This document shows positions 1 to 8,494 of a DNA stretch of 64,000 bases, in pieces. The notes beneath the pieces were generated by a model. It saw only the letters and a program-made list of their open reading frames with translations, was not told the DNA's origin and searched no databases. Position numbers and translations under genes: made by a program. How positions within the stretch are numbered: the first letter of the stretch is position 1; every line of letters begins with the position of its first letter. This DNA comes from Actinomycetes bacterium (GTDB lineage Bacteria > Actinomycetota > Actinomycetes > Propionibacteriales > Propionibacteriaceae): NCBI GenBank assembly GCA_023460935.1, contig JAEWOI010000030.1, forward strand, positions 1 to 64,000, read 5' to 3'.

Positions 1-40
1 GCTGTGAGTTGGCCGGTGACATCACCGGCCAACTCACAGC
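1..40. repeat. Perfect palindrome, repeat family A copy 1
   Basis: Two 19-nt arms (GCTGTGAGTTGGCCGGTGA and its reverse complement) flank a 2-nt centre (CA). The copy at 18487-18554 has the same sequence except for one base pair, changed on both arms. It lies 31 nt past the stop of the ROK kinase gene, so it may end transcription as a hairpin without a U tract. The arm probably continues left of the window, because TTGCGGGG follows the right arm here as it does in the second copy. Confidence 0.9.
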
Positions 41-71
41 TTGCGGGGTGTGGGGGGTGCGGAGGTGGGCC

Positions 72-959
72 TCAGCGGGTCGGGTTGAGGTGGTGGTAGA
101 GCGCGCCCACCAGGTTGGCGTCGTTGAAGTAGCGGCACACCCGCACCTGGGGCCTGGGCAGCGGTACCGGAGCGGCAGCGAAGATCGCGTCCACCCGCTC
201 GCGGAGCAGGTCGACGAACGCCGGCTGCGCGCTGATCCCGCCCCCGATGGCGACCGCGTCGACGTCCAGGATCACCTGCAGGTTGAAGATGAATGCCGCG
301 AGCCGGCTGCAGTAGGCCCCGAGTGCCTCCTTGGCGAAGCTGTCACCGGCGTCGAGCCGGTCGAACAGCAGTGGGCCGTCGATGGTCGCGGGGTCGAGCC
401 CGGCGAGCCGCGCGTAGTCGCCGATCAGGGCGGGCACGCCGTTGGCCAGCGCGAGGCCGGCGTCGTCGGGGTCGGCAAGGTCGGTCCGGACGAAGCTCGC
501 GTTGCCGGAGTGGAAGTGCGAGCCGTGGTAGATGCGCCCGTTGATCAGCAGCGCTCCGCCGACCCCCGTCCCCATCACCAACGCCACAGCATTGGTGCAG
601 TCGCTGAGGCTGCCGTCGTGCACCTCGGCGAGCAGTGCGCAGTTCGCGTCGTTCTCCACCGTCACCGGCACCGGGCAGCGGGCCCGCACCGAGGCGATCA
701 TGTTGTGGCCGGCGTTGAACCGGAGGGCGCCACCGCTGAACATGTGGCCGGTGCGTGGGTCCAGCTCCCCGCAGCAGCTCATCGCGATGCCGTCAACTCT
801 TCCCGCGAACCGGTCGTAGATGCCGCCGATGGCCGCAACGAAGTCCTCGTGGGTGTCGTAGCTGGTGGGCAGGGACCCCTTCGCCGAGAGTTCGAAGGAG
901 TCGTCGGCCAGGGCGTACTTGATGCTGGACCCACCGACGTCCAGCACGAGGTAGGCCAT
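72..959 (-). CDS. ROK-family sugar kinase
   Basis: A 295-residue ROK kinase that probably phosphorylates a cytoplasmic hexose or amino sugar with ATP. The N-terminal phosphate loop DVGGSSIKYA is at residues 7-16, the catalytic aspartate lies in ENDAN near residue 104, and the second glycine loop is MGTGVGG near 129-135. The cysteine-rich zinc motif of glucokinase/NanK/Mlc-type ROK proteins is missing (HGSHFHSG stands there), as in the BglK-like branch. There is no N-terminal HTH, so it is an enzyme rather than a repressor. GGAGGAG precedes the ATG, and a -10-like TACGAT lies at 991-996. Substrate cannot be read from the sequence. Confidence 0.88.
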   Translation of the reverse strand: MAYLVLDVGGSSIKYALADDSFELSAKGSLPTSYDTHEDFVAAIGGIYDRFAGRVDGIAMSCCGELDPRTGHMFSGGALRFNAGHNMIASVRARCPVPVTVENDANCALLAEVHDGSLSDCTNAVALVMGTGVGGALLINGRIYHGSHFHSGNASFVRTDLADPDDAGLALANGVPALIGDYARLAGLDPATIDGPLLFDRLDAGDSFAKEALGAYCSRLAAFIFNLQVILDVDAVAIGGGISAQPAFVDLLRERVDAIFAAAPVPLPRPQVRVCRYFNDANLVGALYHHLNPTR

Positions 960-1031
960 GGTGCTCTCCTCCGTCCGCCGCGCAAGCCTGATCGTAGCCC
1001 TGCCGCGGGTCGGCTCAGCCTCGCCGGCAGT

Positions 1032-1817
1032 TCACTCCTGCCCGGGAGGGTGGCGATAGGCCTCGGCGCTGCCCGGCGCCGGGGCGAACCCGACCCGGCG
1101 GTACACCCGCCCCGCAGCGTTGGTGGCCTCGGTAACGATCACCCAGTCCGTGCAGCCCTCGGCCGCCGCCCAGCGGGCGGCGACGCCCAGCAGGTGGCTG
1201 GCCAGGCCGCGGCCCCTGTGGTCGGGGTCGGTGCTGACGTCTTGGTAGCGCGCGGCCCGGCCGCAGTTCACGATGCCGAGGTCGGCGACCAGCACGCCGT
1301 CGGCGAACGCGCCGAACCAGGCCGCCAGGCCCCGCTCGGACAGGTCGCGGCGCTGCCTGGCCGCAGCCTCGGCGTACCGGGCGAACCCTGCGGCCGGCTG
1401 CTGCCCGGTGGCCGCGTTGCGGGCCACGGCGCGCTCCACGGTCTCGGCCCAGTCCGGGCCCTGCAGCCGCCGGACGGTGTAGCCGCGCGGCAGCGGGGTC
1501 TGGAGCGGCAGGGTCCGGGCGGCCAGGGTGTCCAGCAGTTCGGGCTGCAGCCCGAGGGCGGTCCACGCGGCCAGGTCGGACGGCAGTCGCGGCAGGCCGA
1601 CGGCCACCCAGTCGGCTTCGGGCAAGTGCCGGCCGAAGGTGGCCACCCACCGGTCGGCGGCATCCACCAGGCCCGGATCGGTGACCACGACGAAGTTGCC
1701 CCAGTGGTGGCCGGGGTTGGCGGGGCTGCGCACCACCATGTGGTCGCCGAGGTCGGTGATCGCGGCACCGGTCAGGCGCAGGATGGCGAGGTCGGTCGCC
1801 AGGGCCGGTGGCAGCAC
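1032..1817 (-). CDS. GNAT-family N-acetyltransferase
   Basis: A 261-residue protein with the GNAT fold in its C-terminal half. The acetyl-CoA pyrophosphate loop (HRGRGLASHLL) is followed by a tail of the form ATNAAGRVYRRVGF, typical of motif B. The N-terminal half is a divergent domain of the sort seen in two-domain GNATs. I chose the GTG at 1817 because a TANNNT box lies 7 nt upstream and any earlier start would run into the divergent protease gene. The ROK kinase gene follows 72 nt downstream on the same strand. Substrate unknown. Confidence 0.8.
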   Translation of the reverse strand: MLPPALATDLAILRLTGAAITDLGDHMVVRSPANPGHHWGNFVVVTDPGLVDAADRWVATFGRHLPEADWVAVGLPRLPSDLAAWTALGLQPELLDTLAARTLPLQTPLPRGYTVRRLQGPDWAETVERAVARNAATGQQPAAGFARYAEAAARQRRDLSERGLAAWFGAFADGVLVADLGIVNCGRAARYQDVSTDPDHRGRGLASHLLGVAARWAAAEGCTDWVIVTEATNAAGRVYRRVGFAPAPGSAEAYRHPPGQE

Positions 1818-1830
1818 GTGCGAGAGCCTA
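1818..1830 (-). promoter_or_regulatory. Leaderless -10 element of the GNAT gene
   Basis: TAGGCT (complement of 1825-1830) is followed by 7 nt and then the GTG start. No Shine-Dalgarno is seen, so the transcript probably begins at or next to the start codon. Confidence 0.45.
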
Positions 1831-1875
1831 GCTGCGCGACCGGCCCCCTGCGCCGGCGCGCGGCAGACTGGCCCA

Positions 1876-2580
1876 GTGGAACTGCTCGGCGAGCTCTGGC
1901 GGCGTGCGCTGGCCACGCAGCCACCGCCGGACCGCGGTGTGGTGGCCGTCGTCGGCTGCATCGCTCTGGCCGTCGTCCTGCTCGGCTGGCCGGTGGTACG
2001 CATGCTGGTGACCGTCTGCCACGAGGCCGGGCACGCCGTCGTCGCGATGCTCGTCGGGCGCCGCCTCGGCGGGATCCGGTTGCACTCCGACACCTCAGGC
2101 CTCACCGTGACCAGTGGCCGGCGAGGCGGGCCCGGCATGGTGGCAACCCTCTTCGCCGGCTACCCGGCAGCATCACTGGTCGGTCTGGGCTCGGCCTGGC
2201 TGGCCGGCGCCGGGTACGCCGCCGGGCTGCTCTGGGCGATCGTTGCGCTGCTGGCACTGATGCTGCTGAAGATCCGCAACTTCGACGGGGCGCTCGTTGT
2301 GCTGGCGAGCGGGGGGCTGGTCGCGCTCGCCTCCTGGTACGCCAGCCCGGCCGTGCTGGGCTGGCTCGCCAACGGGCTGGCCTGGCTGTTCCTGCTGGCC
2401 GGGCCGCGGCCGGTGGTCGAGCTGGGGGTCCGGCGCAGGGCGGGTTCGGACGCGGACCAGCTGGCCGCCCTCACCAGGGTGCCAGGGGTGGCCTGGGTGC
2501 TGGCGTGGTTGGTGCTCACGGTCGGCGCGCTGCTGCTGGGCGCCGGCCGGCTGCTGGCCGGTGTGGGCTTCCCGCCGTGA
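1876..2580 (+). CDS. M50-type membrane metalloprotease
   Basis: A 234-residue integral membrane protein. The zinc motif HEAGH (HExxH) sits in the first hydrophobic stretch near residue 56, followed by several long hydrophobic segments. This fits the Peptidase_M50B-like family, which cuts within the membrane or is at least built like a site-2 protease. The second zinc-ligand motif is only loosely matched (KIRNFDG). The GTG start is inferred from where protein-like sequence begins, 58 nt from the divergent GNAT start. The next gene begins 14 nt downstream. Target unknown. Confidence 0.8.
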   Translation: MELLGELWRRALATQPPPDRGVVAVVGCIALAVVLLGWPVVRMLVTVCHEAGHAVVAMLVGRRLGGIRLHSDTSGLTVTSGRRGGPGMVATLFAGYPAASLVGLGSAWLAGAGYAAGLLWAIVALLALMLLKIRNFDGALVVLASGGLVALASWYASPAVLGWLANGLAWLFLLAGPRPVVELGVRRRAGSDADQLAALTRVPGVAWVLAWLVLTVGALLLGAGRLLAGVGFPP

Positions 2581-2594
2581 GGGAGGATGGGGCG

Positions 2595-3479
2595 ATGGAG
2601 CCGGCACAGCGCACCGAAAGGCTCATCATCGACTGCGACCCCGGCAACGGCTCGCCGGCTGCGAACGTCGACGACGCGCTGGCACTGCTGTTCGCCCTGC
2701 GGCATCCCGAGCTGGCCGTCCAGGCGGTCTGGACGGTGTTCGGCAACGTGCCGGTGGCTGCGGCGCACGCCGCAGCCGAGCGGCTGGTCCGCCAGGCCCG
2801 AGCCGACCGGCCCGTCGTCCGCAGGGGCGCGGCCCAGGCACTGCCGCGCGACCGTTCGGCCCGCCTGGCTTCCGCACTGCTGCCCACCCTCGCCGCCGAC
2901 CTGCACGCTGCAGGGGACGGCGTGGTGCTGGCCTGCCTCGGCCCGTTGACGAACGTGGCGACGCTGGTGCTGCAGGCGCCGGGGGCCCTGGCCGGGGTGC
3001 GCCGGATTTGGGTGATGGGCGGCACGATCGACGGCCGCCGCGTGGACACCAACTTCGCGCTCGACCCGCTGGCCGCCCGGGTGGTGCTGCACTCCGGCCT
3101 GCCAGTGACGGTGGTGCCGTGGGACGTCACCCGCAGCACTTCGCTGTCGTGGGCGGCGTGGCAGCGGATCAGGGAGGAGGCGGCCGCGGCACCCGGGGTC
3201 GAGGTGGAACCGATCGCGGAGTGGCTGGAGCCATGGCTGCGGCTCAGTTCGCTGCGGCGGCCGAGGCGGGGCATGCGGCTGCACGACCTCGCCGTGGTGG
3301 CAGGCATCGCCGAGCCCGGCATCGGCAGCACCCGGGCCGCGAACGTTGCGGTGCTCGACGCCCCGCAGGGGAAGCTCGAGCTGGCTGCCGACGGCGTGCC
3401 GGTGGAGCTGGTCACCGGCGTCGACAACGAAGCCCTGGTCGCAGCGTGGCGCGAGACGGTCCTGCGCCGGCCGGCCTGA
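2595..3479 (+). CDS. Nucleoside hydrolase (IUNH family)
   Basis: A 294-residue inosine-uridine-preferring nucleoside hydrolase homologue, which would split N-ribosides into base and ribose. The calcium-binding signature is present as DCDPGNG followed by NVDDALALLFAL (residues about 13-34), with a short insert (SPAA) between the halves. Later conserved parts are CLGPLTNVA, VMGGTIDG, TNFALDP and the C-terminal VDNEALV. GGGAGG lies 8 nt before the ATG. The gene converges on the ABC operon with only 6 nt between stops. Base preference cannot be assigned. Confidence 0.9.
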   Translation: MEPAQRTERLIIDCDPGNGSPAANVDDALALLFALRHPELAVQAVWTVFGNVPVAAAHAAAERLVRQARADRPVVRRGAAQALPRDRSARLASALLPTLAADLHAAGDGVVLACLGPLTNVATLVLQAPGALAGVRRIWVMGGTIDGRRVDTNFALDPLAARVVLHSGLPVTVVPWDVTRSTSLSWAAWQRIREEAAAAPGVEVEPIAEWLEPWLRLSSLRRPRRGMRLHDLAVVAGIAEPGIGSTRAANVAVLDAPQGKLELAADGVPVELVTGVDNEALVAAWRETVLRRPA

Positions 3480-3485
3480 GCGGCC

Positions 3486-4448
3486 TCAGCGCTGCCTGGA
3501 GACCAGGTTCACGAAGACGTCCTCGATGGTCGGCGCCACCTCGGTGACCCCGGCATCGAGACCGTCGGCGGCCAGCCGGTGGCTCAGTTCCGCACCGCTG
3601 AGGCGTGAGTCGGACGGCACGACGGCGTGCAGCGCAGCGCCGGAAAGGTAGGCCTCCTCCACCTCGGGCGAGCGTTCCAGCCACTGCAGCACCGAGTCCG
3701 AGTCGGAAGCAGTGATCGCGAAGATGCGCTGGTCGAGGTGCCCCGAACGGATCTCGTTCGGGCTGCCCGCGGCGATGATCCGCCCGCGGTAGATGAACGC
3801 CAGGCGGTTGCAGTGCGCTGCCTCGTCCATGTAGTGCGTGGTGACGAACAACGTGACCCCGCGCCCGGCGAGTTCGTAGAGCAGGTCCCAGAACTGGCGC
3901 CGGGCCACCGGATCCACCCCGGAGGTGGGTTCGTCCAGGAACAGCAGCTGCGGGTCGTGGATCGTGGCCGCTCCCAGGGCCAGTCGCTGGCGCCAGCCCA
4001 CCGAGAGGTTCCGGGTGAGTTCGTCCTCCCTGCCCACCAGGTCGGCCATCCGCAGCACGTAGTCGCGCTGCTCGGCGTAACGGTCAGCGCTCAGGTCGTA
4101 CACGCCGGCGTAGAACCGCAGGTTCTCGTCGACGGTCATGTCCTCGAAGAGCGAGAACTTCTGCGACATGTAGCCGATCCGCGGCTGCACCCGGCCGGGC
4201 GCCCGGACGACGTCCTCACCCAGCACCAGTGCCTGGCCGGCGCGGGGACGCATGGTCCCGGTCAGCATCCTGATCGTGGTGGTCTTGCCCGAACCGTTCG
4301 GCCCGAGGAAGCCGAACACCTCACCCCTCGCCACGTCGAAGTCGATGCCGTCGACCGCGGTGAAGCTGCCGAACGCCTTGGTGAGGCCGCGGACGGAGAT
4401 CGCTGCCGTGGGGTCGGGTGGGGTGGCGGCCGGGCGCTGGTCGGGCAT
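3486..4448 (-). CDS. ABC ATPase, second half of a split YbhF-like pair
   Basis: A 320-residue ABC ATPase. Walker A GPNGSGKTT is at 49-57, Walker B LLFLDEP ends near 174 with the catalytic Glu at 173, and the switch His is present (TTHYMDEA, His205). The signature is degenerate: LSVGW at 148-152 instead of LSGGQ. It is the last gene of the minus-strand operon with two ABC-2 permeases, a partner ATPase and two adaptors. The partner at 6718-7695 has a good signature but no switch His, so the two should make a heterodimer with one working site. A C-terminal extension of about 80 residues matches the tail of drug-export ATPases. Confidence 0.92.
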   Translation of the reverse strand: MPDQRPAATPPDPTAAISVRGLTKAFGSFTAVDGIDFDVARGEVFGFLGPNGSGKTTTIRMLTGTMRPRAGQALVLGEDVVRAPGRVQPRIGYMSQKFSLFEDMTVDENLRFYAGVYDLSADRYAEQRDYVLRMADLVGREDELTRNLSVGWRQRLALGAATIHDPQLLFLDEPTSGVDPVARRQFWDLLYELAGRGVTLFVTTHYMDEAAHCNRLAFIYRGRIIAAGSPNEIRSGHLDQRIFAITASDSDSVLQWLERSPEVEEAYLSGAALHAVVPSDSRLSGAELSHRLAADGLDAGVTEVAPTIEDVFVNLVSRQR

Positions 4449-4457
4449 CGATCCTCC

Positions 4458-5579
4458 TCAGTCGGTGATCCGGCGGCGGGTGGCCACGATGGCCGCGGTG
4501 AAGATCACCACTGCGAAACCGGCCAGCGCGAGCAGGGGAGTGGCCAGGGCGGCGAAGCCGCTGCCCTTCACGAAGGCTCCGCGCAGCACCTGCAGCGCGA
4601 AGGTGAGCGGAATCAGGTTCGTCAGCGGCTGCACCGGTTCGGGCATCGAGTCGATCGGGAAGATGAACCCCGACAGCACCATCGTCGGGATCATGATGAA
4701 CATCATCGCCTGCTGCGCCTGGTGGCGGGTGCGCGAGATCAGCGAGACCAGCAGGCCGAGCCCGATGCAGGTCAGCATGAACAGCGCCAGGCCGGTGAGC
4801 ACCACCCAGAAGTTGCCGTTGAACGGCACCCGGAACCACCAGATGCCACCGGCGGCGACCAGCAGCATCTGGGCCGTGGCGAGGGCTGCGTACGGGGTCA
4901 GCTTGCCCACCAGGTACTCCCCGGACCGGATGGGCGTGACGAACATCTGCTCGAGCGTGCCGGACTCGCGTTCCTTCACCACGGCCTGGCTCATGATCGC
5001 CATCAGCGAGATCATCATGATCGCGGCGATCAGGCCGGGGATCATCGTGTTCACCGGGTCGAGCGTCGGGTTGAACAGCACCCTCGTCCTGGCGTCGATG
5101 CCGGGTGCGGCCACCGAGCCGCCCAGCCGGTCACGGCGCTCGGCGTTGAACTGGGCGACGATCTGGGCGGCGTAACCGCTGCCGATCGCGGAGATCTGGG
5201 AGTCCGAACCGTCCACGATGATGCCGACCGCTGCGGTCTCGCCCCGGTCGAGCCTGGCCTGGGTGCCCTCCGGGATCACCAGTGCCACCTTCACGGTGCC
5301 CCGGTCGAGCAACGGCCGCAGGTCGGCCTCCGCCCGCGGGTGCTCGGTGATCGTGAAGTACCCCGAGCCGCTGAACGCGGCTTCCAGCGTGCGTGAGGTG
5401 GCGGTCCGGTCGAGGTCGACGACGGCGGTGGCCAGGTTGCGCACGTCGACCGCGACCACGTAGCCGAACATCACCAGCTGCAGCACCGGCATCAGCAGCA
5501 GCAGCCGGATCAGCAGCGGATCGCGCCGGAGCTGCAGGAACTCCTTCCAGATCAGCAGCCGCACCCGTTTGGCACTCAT
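4458..5579 (-). CDS. ABC-2 permease, YbhR-like
   Basis: A 373-residue ABC-2 exporter subunit. One N-terminal membrane helix follows a KEFLQLRRDP start motif, then comes a large extracytoplasmic domain (about residues 45-170), then five hydrophobic segments (PGLIAAIMMIS onward). The motif VKERESGTLEQMFVTPI is the family's typical coupling region. The ATG at 5579 overlaps the stop of the next permease gene upstream as ATGA, which fixes the start and implies coupled translation. It likely pairs with the 5576-6721 permease to form the channel. Substrate unknown; YbhSR in E. coli is linked to drug and Na+/Li+ export. Confidence 0.9.
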   Translation of the reverse strand: MSAKRVRLLIWKEFLQLRRDPLLIRLLLLMPVLQLVMFGYVVAVDVRNLATAVVDLDRTATSRTLEAAFSGSGYFTITEHPRAEADLRPLLDRGTVKVALVIPEGTQARLDRGETAAVGIIVDGSDSQISAIGSGYAAQIVAQFNAERRDRLGGSVAAPGIDARTRVLFNPTLDPVNTMIPGLIAAIMMISLMAIMSQAVVKERESGTLEQMFVTPIRSGEYLVGKLTPYAALATAQMLLVAAGGIWWFRVPFNGNFWVVLTGLALFMLTCIGLGLLVSLISRTRHQAQQAMMFIMIPTMVLSGFIFPIDSMPEPVQPLTNLIPLTFALQVLRGAFVKGSGFAALATPLLALAGFAVVIFTAAIVATRRRITD

Positions 5580-6721
5580 CTTCCCGACCTCCGCCGGTAG
5601 AGCAGCGCCGAGACCACGAGCATCACCAGCGCGTAGCCGGCCAGCCAGGCGAGTTCCGGCCACAGCTCCGCGAAGCCGGCGCCCTTGAGGAACGTGCCGC
5701 GGGCGATGGCCACCATGTGCCGGGCGGGGAAGCCGTAGCTGACCCACTGCAGGAACACCGGGATCTGGTCGAGGGCGAAGGCGAAGCCCGACAGCAGGAA
5801 CGCGGGCAGGAACGCGATCAGCATGGCCAGGATGTTGGCTGTGTCCAGCGACGGTGCGATCGCTGAGATCAGCAGGCCCATGCCGAGCGAGGCGAACACG
5901 AACAGCATCGCCCCGGCGCCGAGGGCCCACACGTCGCCGCGCAGCGGCACGTCGAGCAGCGTCCGGGCCAGGCCGGTGATCAGCACCACGTCGAGGAACG
6001 CGATCAGCGTCCACGGCAGCAGCTTGCCCACCATCAGCTCCAGGCGGCGCAGCGGGCTCACCCGCAGCTGCTCCTCGGTGCCCTGGTCCCGTTCGCGCAC
6101 CAGTGTCACAGCGGTCTGCTGGACGGTGACGATGGCGAGGATCACCACCATCAGGCCGGGGATCAGGAAGTCCGATGAACGGCGCTCCGGGTTGTACCAG
6201 GTGCGCACCCGGGGCTCCAGCATGCCGAGCCCGGACAGGTCGAGGCCCTGGGCCTCGGCCCACTCCCTGGTGAGCCGCTGGCCGTACAGCTGGTTCAGCG
6301 CCACCGAGTAGGCCTGGGCGACCTTCGCCGAGGTCGGCTCGCTGCCGTCGACGAAGACTCCGACCTGGGCCGGACGGGCGCCGGCGAGCGTCCTGGCGAA
6401 GCCGGACGGGACCACCACCGCCACCCGCGCGACACCGGTGTCGAAGGCCGCGTCGACGTCGCTGATGGAGTCGCCGCTGGCCACCACCTCGAAGAACGGT
6501 GAGGCCTCGAAGGTCTGCACGTAGGCGCGGCTGGCCGGGGTGTGGTCTGCGTCGATGACGATGGTGGGCACGTTCTCAACGTCGAAGCTGATCGCGTAGG
6601 CGAACAGCAGCAGTTGGATGACCGGCGTGATCACTACGGCCAGCAGCATGCGCGGGTCGCGGCCGAGGTGGCGGAACTCCTTGCCGACGATGGCCCCGAT
6701 CCGGACCAACACCGACCTCAT
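5576..6721 (-). CDS. ABC-2 permease, YbhS-like
   Basis: A 381-residue paralogue of the permease after it: N-terminal helix (VVITPVIQLLLFAYAISF), large outer domain, then five membrane segments beginning at FLIPGLMVVILAIV. The coupling motif reads VRERDQGTEEQLRVSPL. It overlaps both neighbours by 4 nt. Two unequal permease subunits next to two unequal ATPases fit a heteromeric exporter. No cytoplasmic ATPase domain is fused. Confidence 0.9.
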   Translation of the reverse strand: MRSVLVRIGAIVGKEFRHLGRDPRMLLAVVITPVIQLLLFAYAISFDVENVPTIVIDADHTPASRAYVQTFEASPFFEVVASGDSISDVDAAFDTGVARVAVVVPSGFARTLAGARPAQVGVFVDGSEPTSAKVAQAYSVALNQLYGQRLTREWAEAQGLDLSGLGMLEPRVRTWYNPERRSSDFLIPGLMVVILAIVTVQQTAVTLVRERDQGTEEQLRVSPLRRLELMVGKLLPWTLIAFLDVVLITGLARTLLDVPLRGDVWALGAGAMLFVFASLGMGLLISAIAPSLDTANILAMLIAFLPAFLLSGFAFALDQIPVFLQWVSYGFPARHMVAIARGTFLKGAGFAELWPELAWLAGYALVMLVVSALLYRRRSGR

Positions 6722-7695
6722 CGCGCCACCTCCTCCGCGGCCGGGTCCGGACGGTTGGTGCCGCTGTCGGCGAGGTAGCCGAAGACGGTCTCCATGTCCG
6801 CCGGCACCTCCCGCACGGCCACCGGCGGGACCCCGGCTGCGGCCACCGCTGCCGACACCGCTGGCCCGGGGTCCGACGGCCCGTTCCAGAGCACCCGGAC
6901 GACGTCGCCCAGCAGGTGCGCGGACGCGACCTGCGGCAGCCCGGAGATCGCGGCGAGCGCAGCGCGCGGGACCTCGGAGGTGAGCTCCAGCGTGCGGCCG
7001 GGCACCAGCAGCTTGATCTCCTGCGGGGTGCCGGCCTGCCTGATCACACCTCGGTCGAGGAACGCGATCCGCGTGCAGCGCTCAGCCTCGTCCATGTAGG
7101 GCGTGGCCACCAGCACCGTCCGTCCCTCCCGGTGCAGGCCGGCCAGGATCCGCCAGAACTCGCGGCGCGAGACCGGGTCGACACCGGTGGTCGGCTCGTC
7201 CAGCAGCAGCAGGTCGGGGGAGTGCATCAAGGTGGTGGCCAGCATCAGCTTCTGCTTCATCCCGCCGGAGAGGAACTGCGCCTGCCGGCCGGCGAACTCC
7301 GCCAGGCCCATGCCCTCCAGCAGGGACGCCGCCCGGGCGCGCCTTTCGGCGCGGCCGACGCCGCGGATGGTGGCGAAGAAGTTGAGGTTCTCCGCCACCG
7401 AGAGGTCGGGGTACATCGAGAAGCGCTGCGACATGTAGCCGATCCGCGGCGTGACCAGCTCTGCCGCCCTGGTCACGGAGTGGCCGAAGACCTCTGCGTC
7501 CCCGGCGTCGGGGCGCAGCACGGTGGCCAGCATCCGGATCAGCGTCGACTTGCCAGCACCGTCCGGGCCGAGCAGCCCGAACACCGAGCCCTCCGGGATC
7601 TCGAAGTCGAGGCCGTCGACGGCGACCGTGGTGCCGAAGCTGCGCCGCAGTCCCTGGACGCTGACTGCTGCGGGGCCGGCTGGGGTGGTGGTCAT
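6718..7695 (-). CDS. ABC ATPase, first half of a split YbhF-like pair
   Basis: A 325-residue ABC ATPase. Walker A GPDGAGKST is at 43-51, the intact signature LSGGMKQK starts at 142, and Walker B LLLLDEP ends near 168 with Glu167. The switch histidine is replaced by proline (ATPYMDEAE, Pro199). The protein is about half the length of E. coli YbhF, which carries two ABC domains in one chain; here the second half is the separate gene at 3486-4448. It overlaps the downstream permease by 4 nt and starts 3 nt after the HlyD adaptor gene ends. Confidence 0.92.
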   Translation of the reverse strand: MTTTPAGPAAVSVQGLRRSFGTTVAVDGLDFEIPEGSVFGLLGPDGAGKSTLIRMLATVLRPDAGDAEVFGHSVTRAAELVTPRIGYMSQRFSMYPDLSVAENLNFFATIRGVGRAERRARAASLLEGMGLAEFAGRQAQFLSGGMKQKLMLATTLMHSPDLLLLDEPTTGVDPVSRREFWRILAGLHREGRTVLVATPYMDEAERCTRIAFLDRGVIRQAGTPQEIKLLVPGRTLELTSEVPRAALAAISGLPQVASAHLLGDVVRVLWNGPSDPGPAVSAAVAAAGVPPVAVREVPADMETVFGYLADSGTNRPDPAAEEVAR

Positions 7696-7698
7696 GGC

Positions 7699-8490
7699 TC
7701 AGGCGAAGTCGACGTCCACGGGCATGCCGGCCTTGAGGGTGCCGGAGGGGTCGCTCAGCCGCACCCGCACCTCGTAGACCAGCTTCACCCGCTGCTCCCT
7801 GGTCTGCACGTTGTTCGGGGTGAACTCGGCCTGGCTGGCGATGAAGCTGACCTTTCCGGCGAAGGCCTGGGCCGTGGAGTCGGTGGCCACCTCGGCTGCC
7901 TGGCCCACCTGCACGCCGCCGATCTCGGTCTCGGGCACGAACACCCTCACGAACAGGTCGGTGGTGTCGACCAGGGTCAGCAGCGTTCGCCCCGGTGCAG
8001 CGTTCTGGCCGACGTTGGTGGTCACCGACACCACCTGCCCGGCGCGCGGCGCCGTCACCTCGGCGTAGCCCAGCTGCACCCTGGCCAGTTCGACTGCGGC
8101 TTCAGCCTGCCGCAGGCGAGCCTTGGCTGCGGTGACGTCGGCGCGCGTCGCGTCGTCGTCCGCGCGAGCGTTCGTCAGGGCGGCCCGGGCAGCGGTCACC
8201 CCCTGCTTCGCCTGCTCGAGCTGCAGCTTCAGCGCGGAGTTGTCCAGGCGCAGGAGTTGCTGGCCCTTGCTCACCTGGTCGCCCTCGACCACCTCCACGG
8301 CGCCGACCCGTCCGGCCACGGCCGAGGCGATCTGGTACTCGTTGGCCTCCACCGTGCCGGTGGCCTGCCAATCGTCCTGTCCGGGGCTGGCGCCGGTGGT
8401 GCTCCACCACCACCACGCGCCGCCGCCGATCAGCAGCAGCAGGACCAGGACGATCACCGGTACTGGCGGGTGCTTGCGGGCTTGGGACAT
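7699..8490 (-). CDS. HlyD-family adaptor, YbhG-like
   Basis: A 263-residue membrane-anchored adaptor: one N-terminal helix (VPVIVLVLLLLIGGGAWWWW), a lipoyl/barrel-sandwich domain split by a coiled-coil hairpin of about 70 residues rich in Ala, Arg and Gln, and a beta-barrel end. The half-motifs GRVGAVEVVEGDQVSKGQ and TAPRAGQVVSV mark the two lipoyl halves. In Gram-negative bacteria such proteins bridge to the outer membrane; in a Gram-positive they probably act at the outer face of the membrane or wall. It sits inside the exporter operon. Confidence 0.88.
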   Translation of the reverse strand: MSQARKHPPVPVIVLVLLLLIGGGAWWWWSTTGASPGQDDWQATGTVEANEYQIASAVAGRVGAVEVVEGDQVSKGQQLLRLDNSALKLQLEQAKQGVTAARAALTNARADDDATRADVTAAKARLRQAEAAVELARVQLGYAEVTAPRAGQVVSVTTNVGQNAAPGRTLLTLVDTTDLFVRVFVPETEIGGVQVGQAAEVATDSTAQAFAGKVSFIASQAEFTPNNVQTREQRVKLVYEVRVRLSDPSGTLKAGMPVDVDFA

Positions 8491-8494
8491 CGGG

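Noticed and set aside
9..2594. Long N-terminal extension of the nucleoside hydrolase
   Set aside because: The frame stays open by GC bias across the ROK, GNAT and M50 genes; a ribosome site and ATG at 2595 mark the true start.
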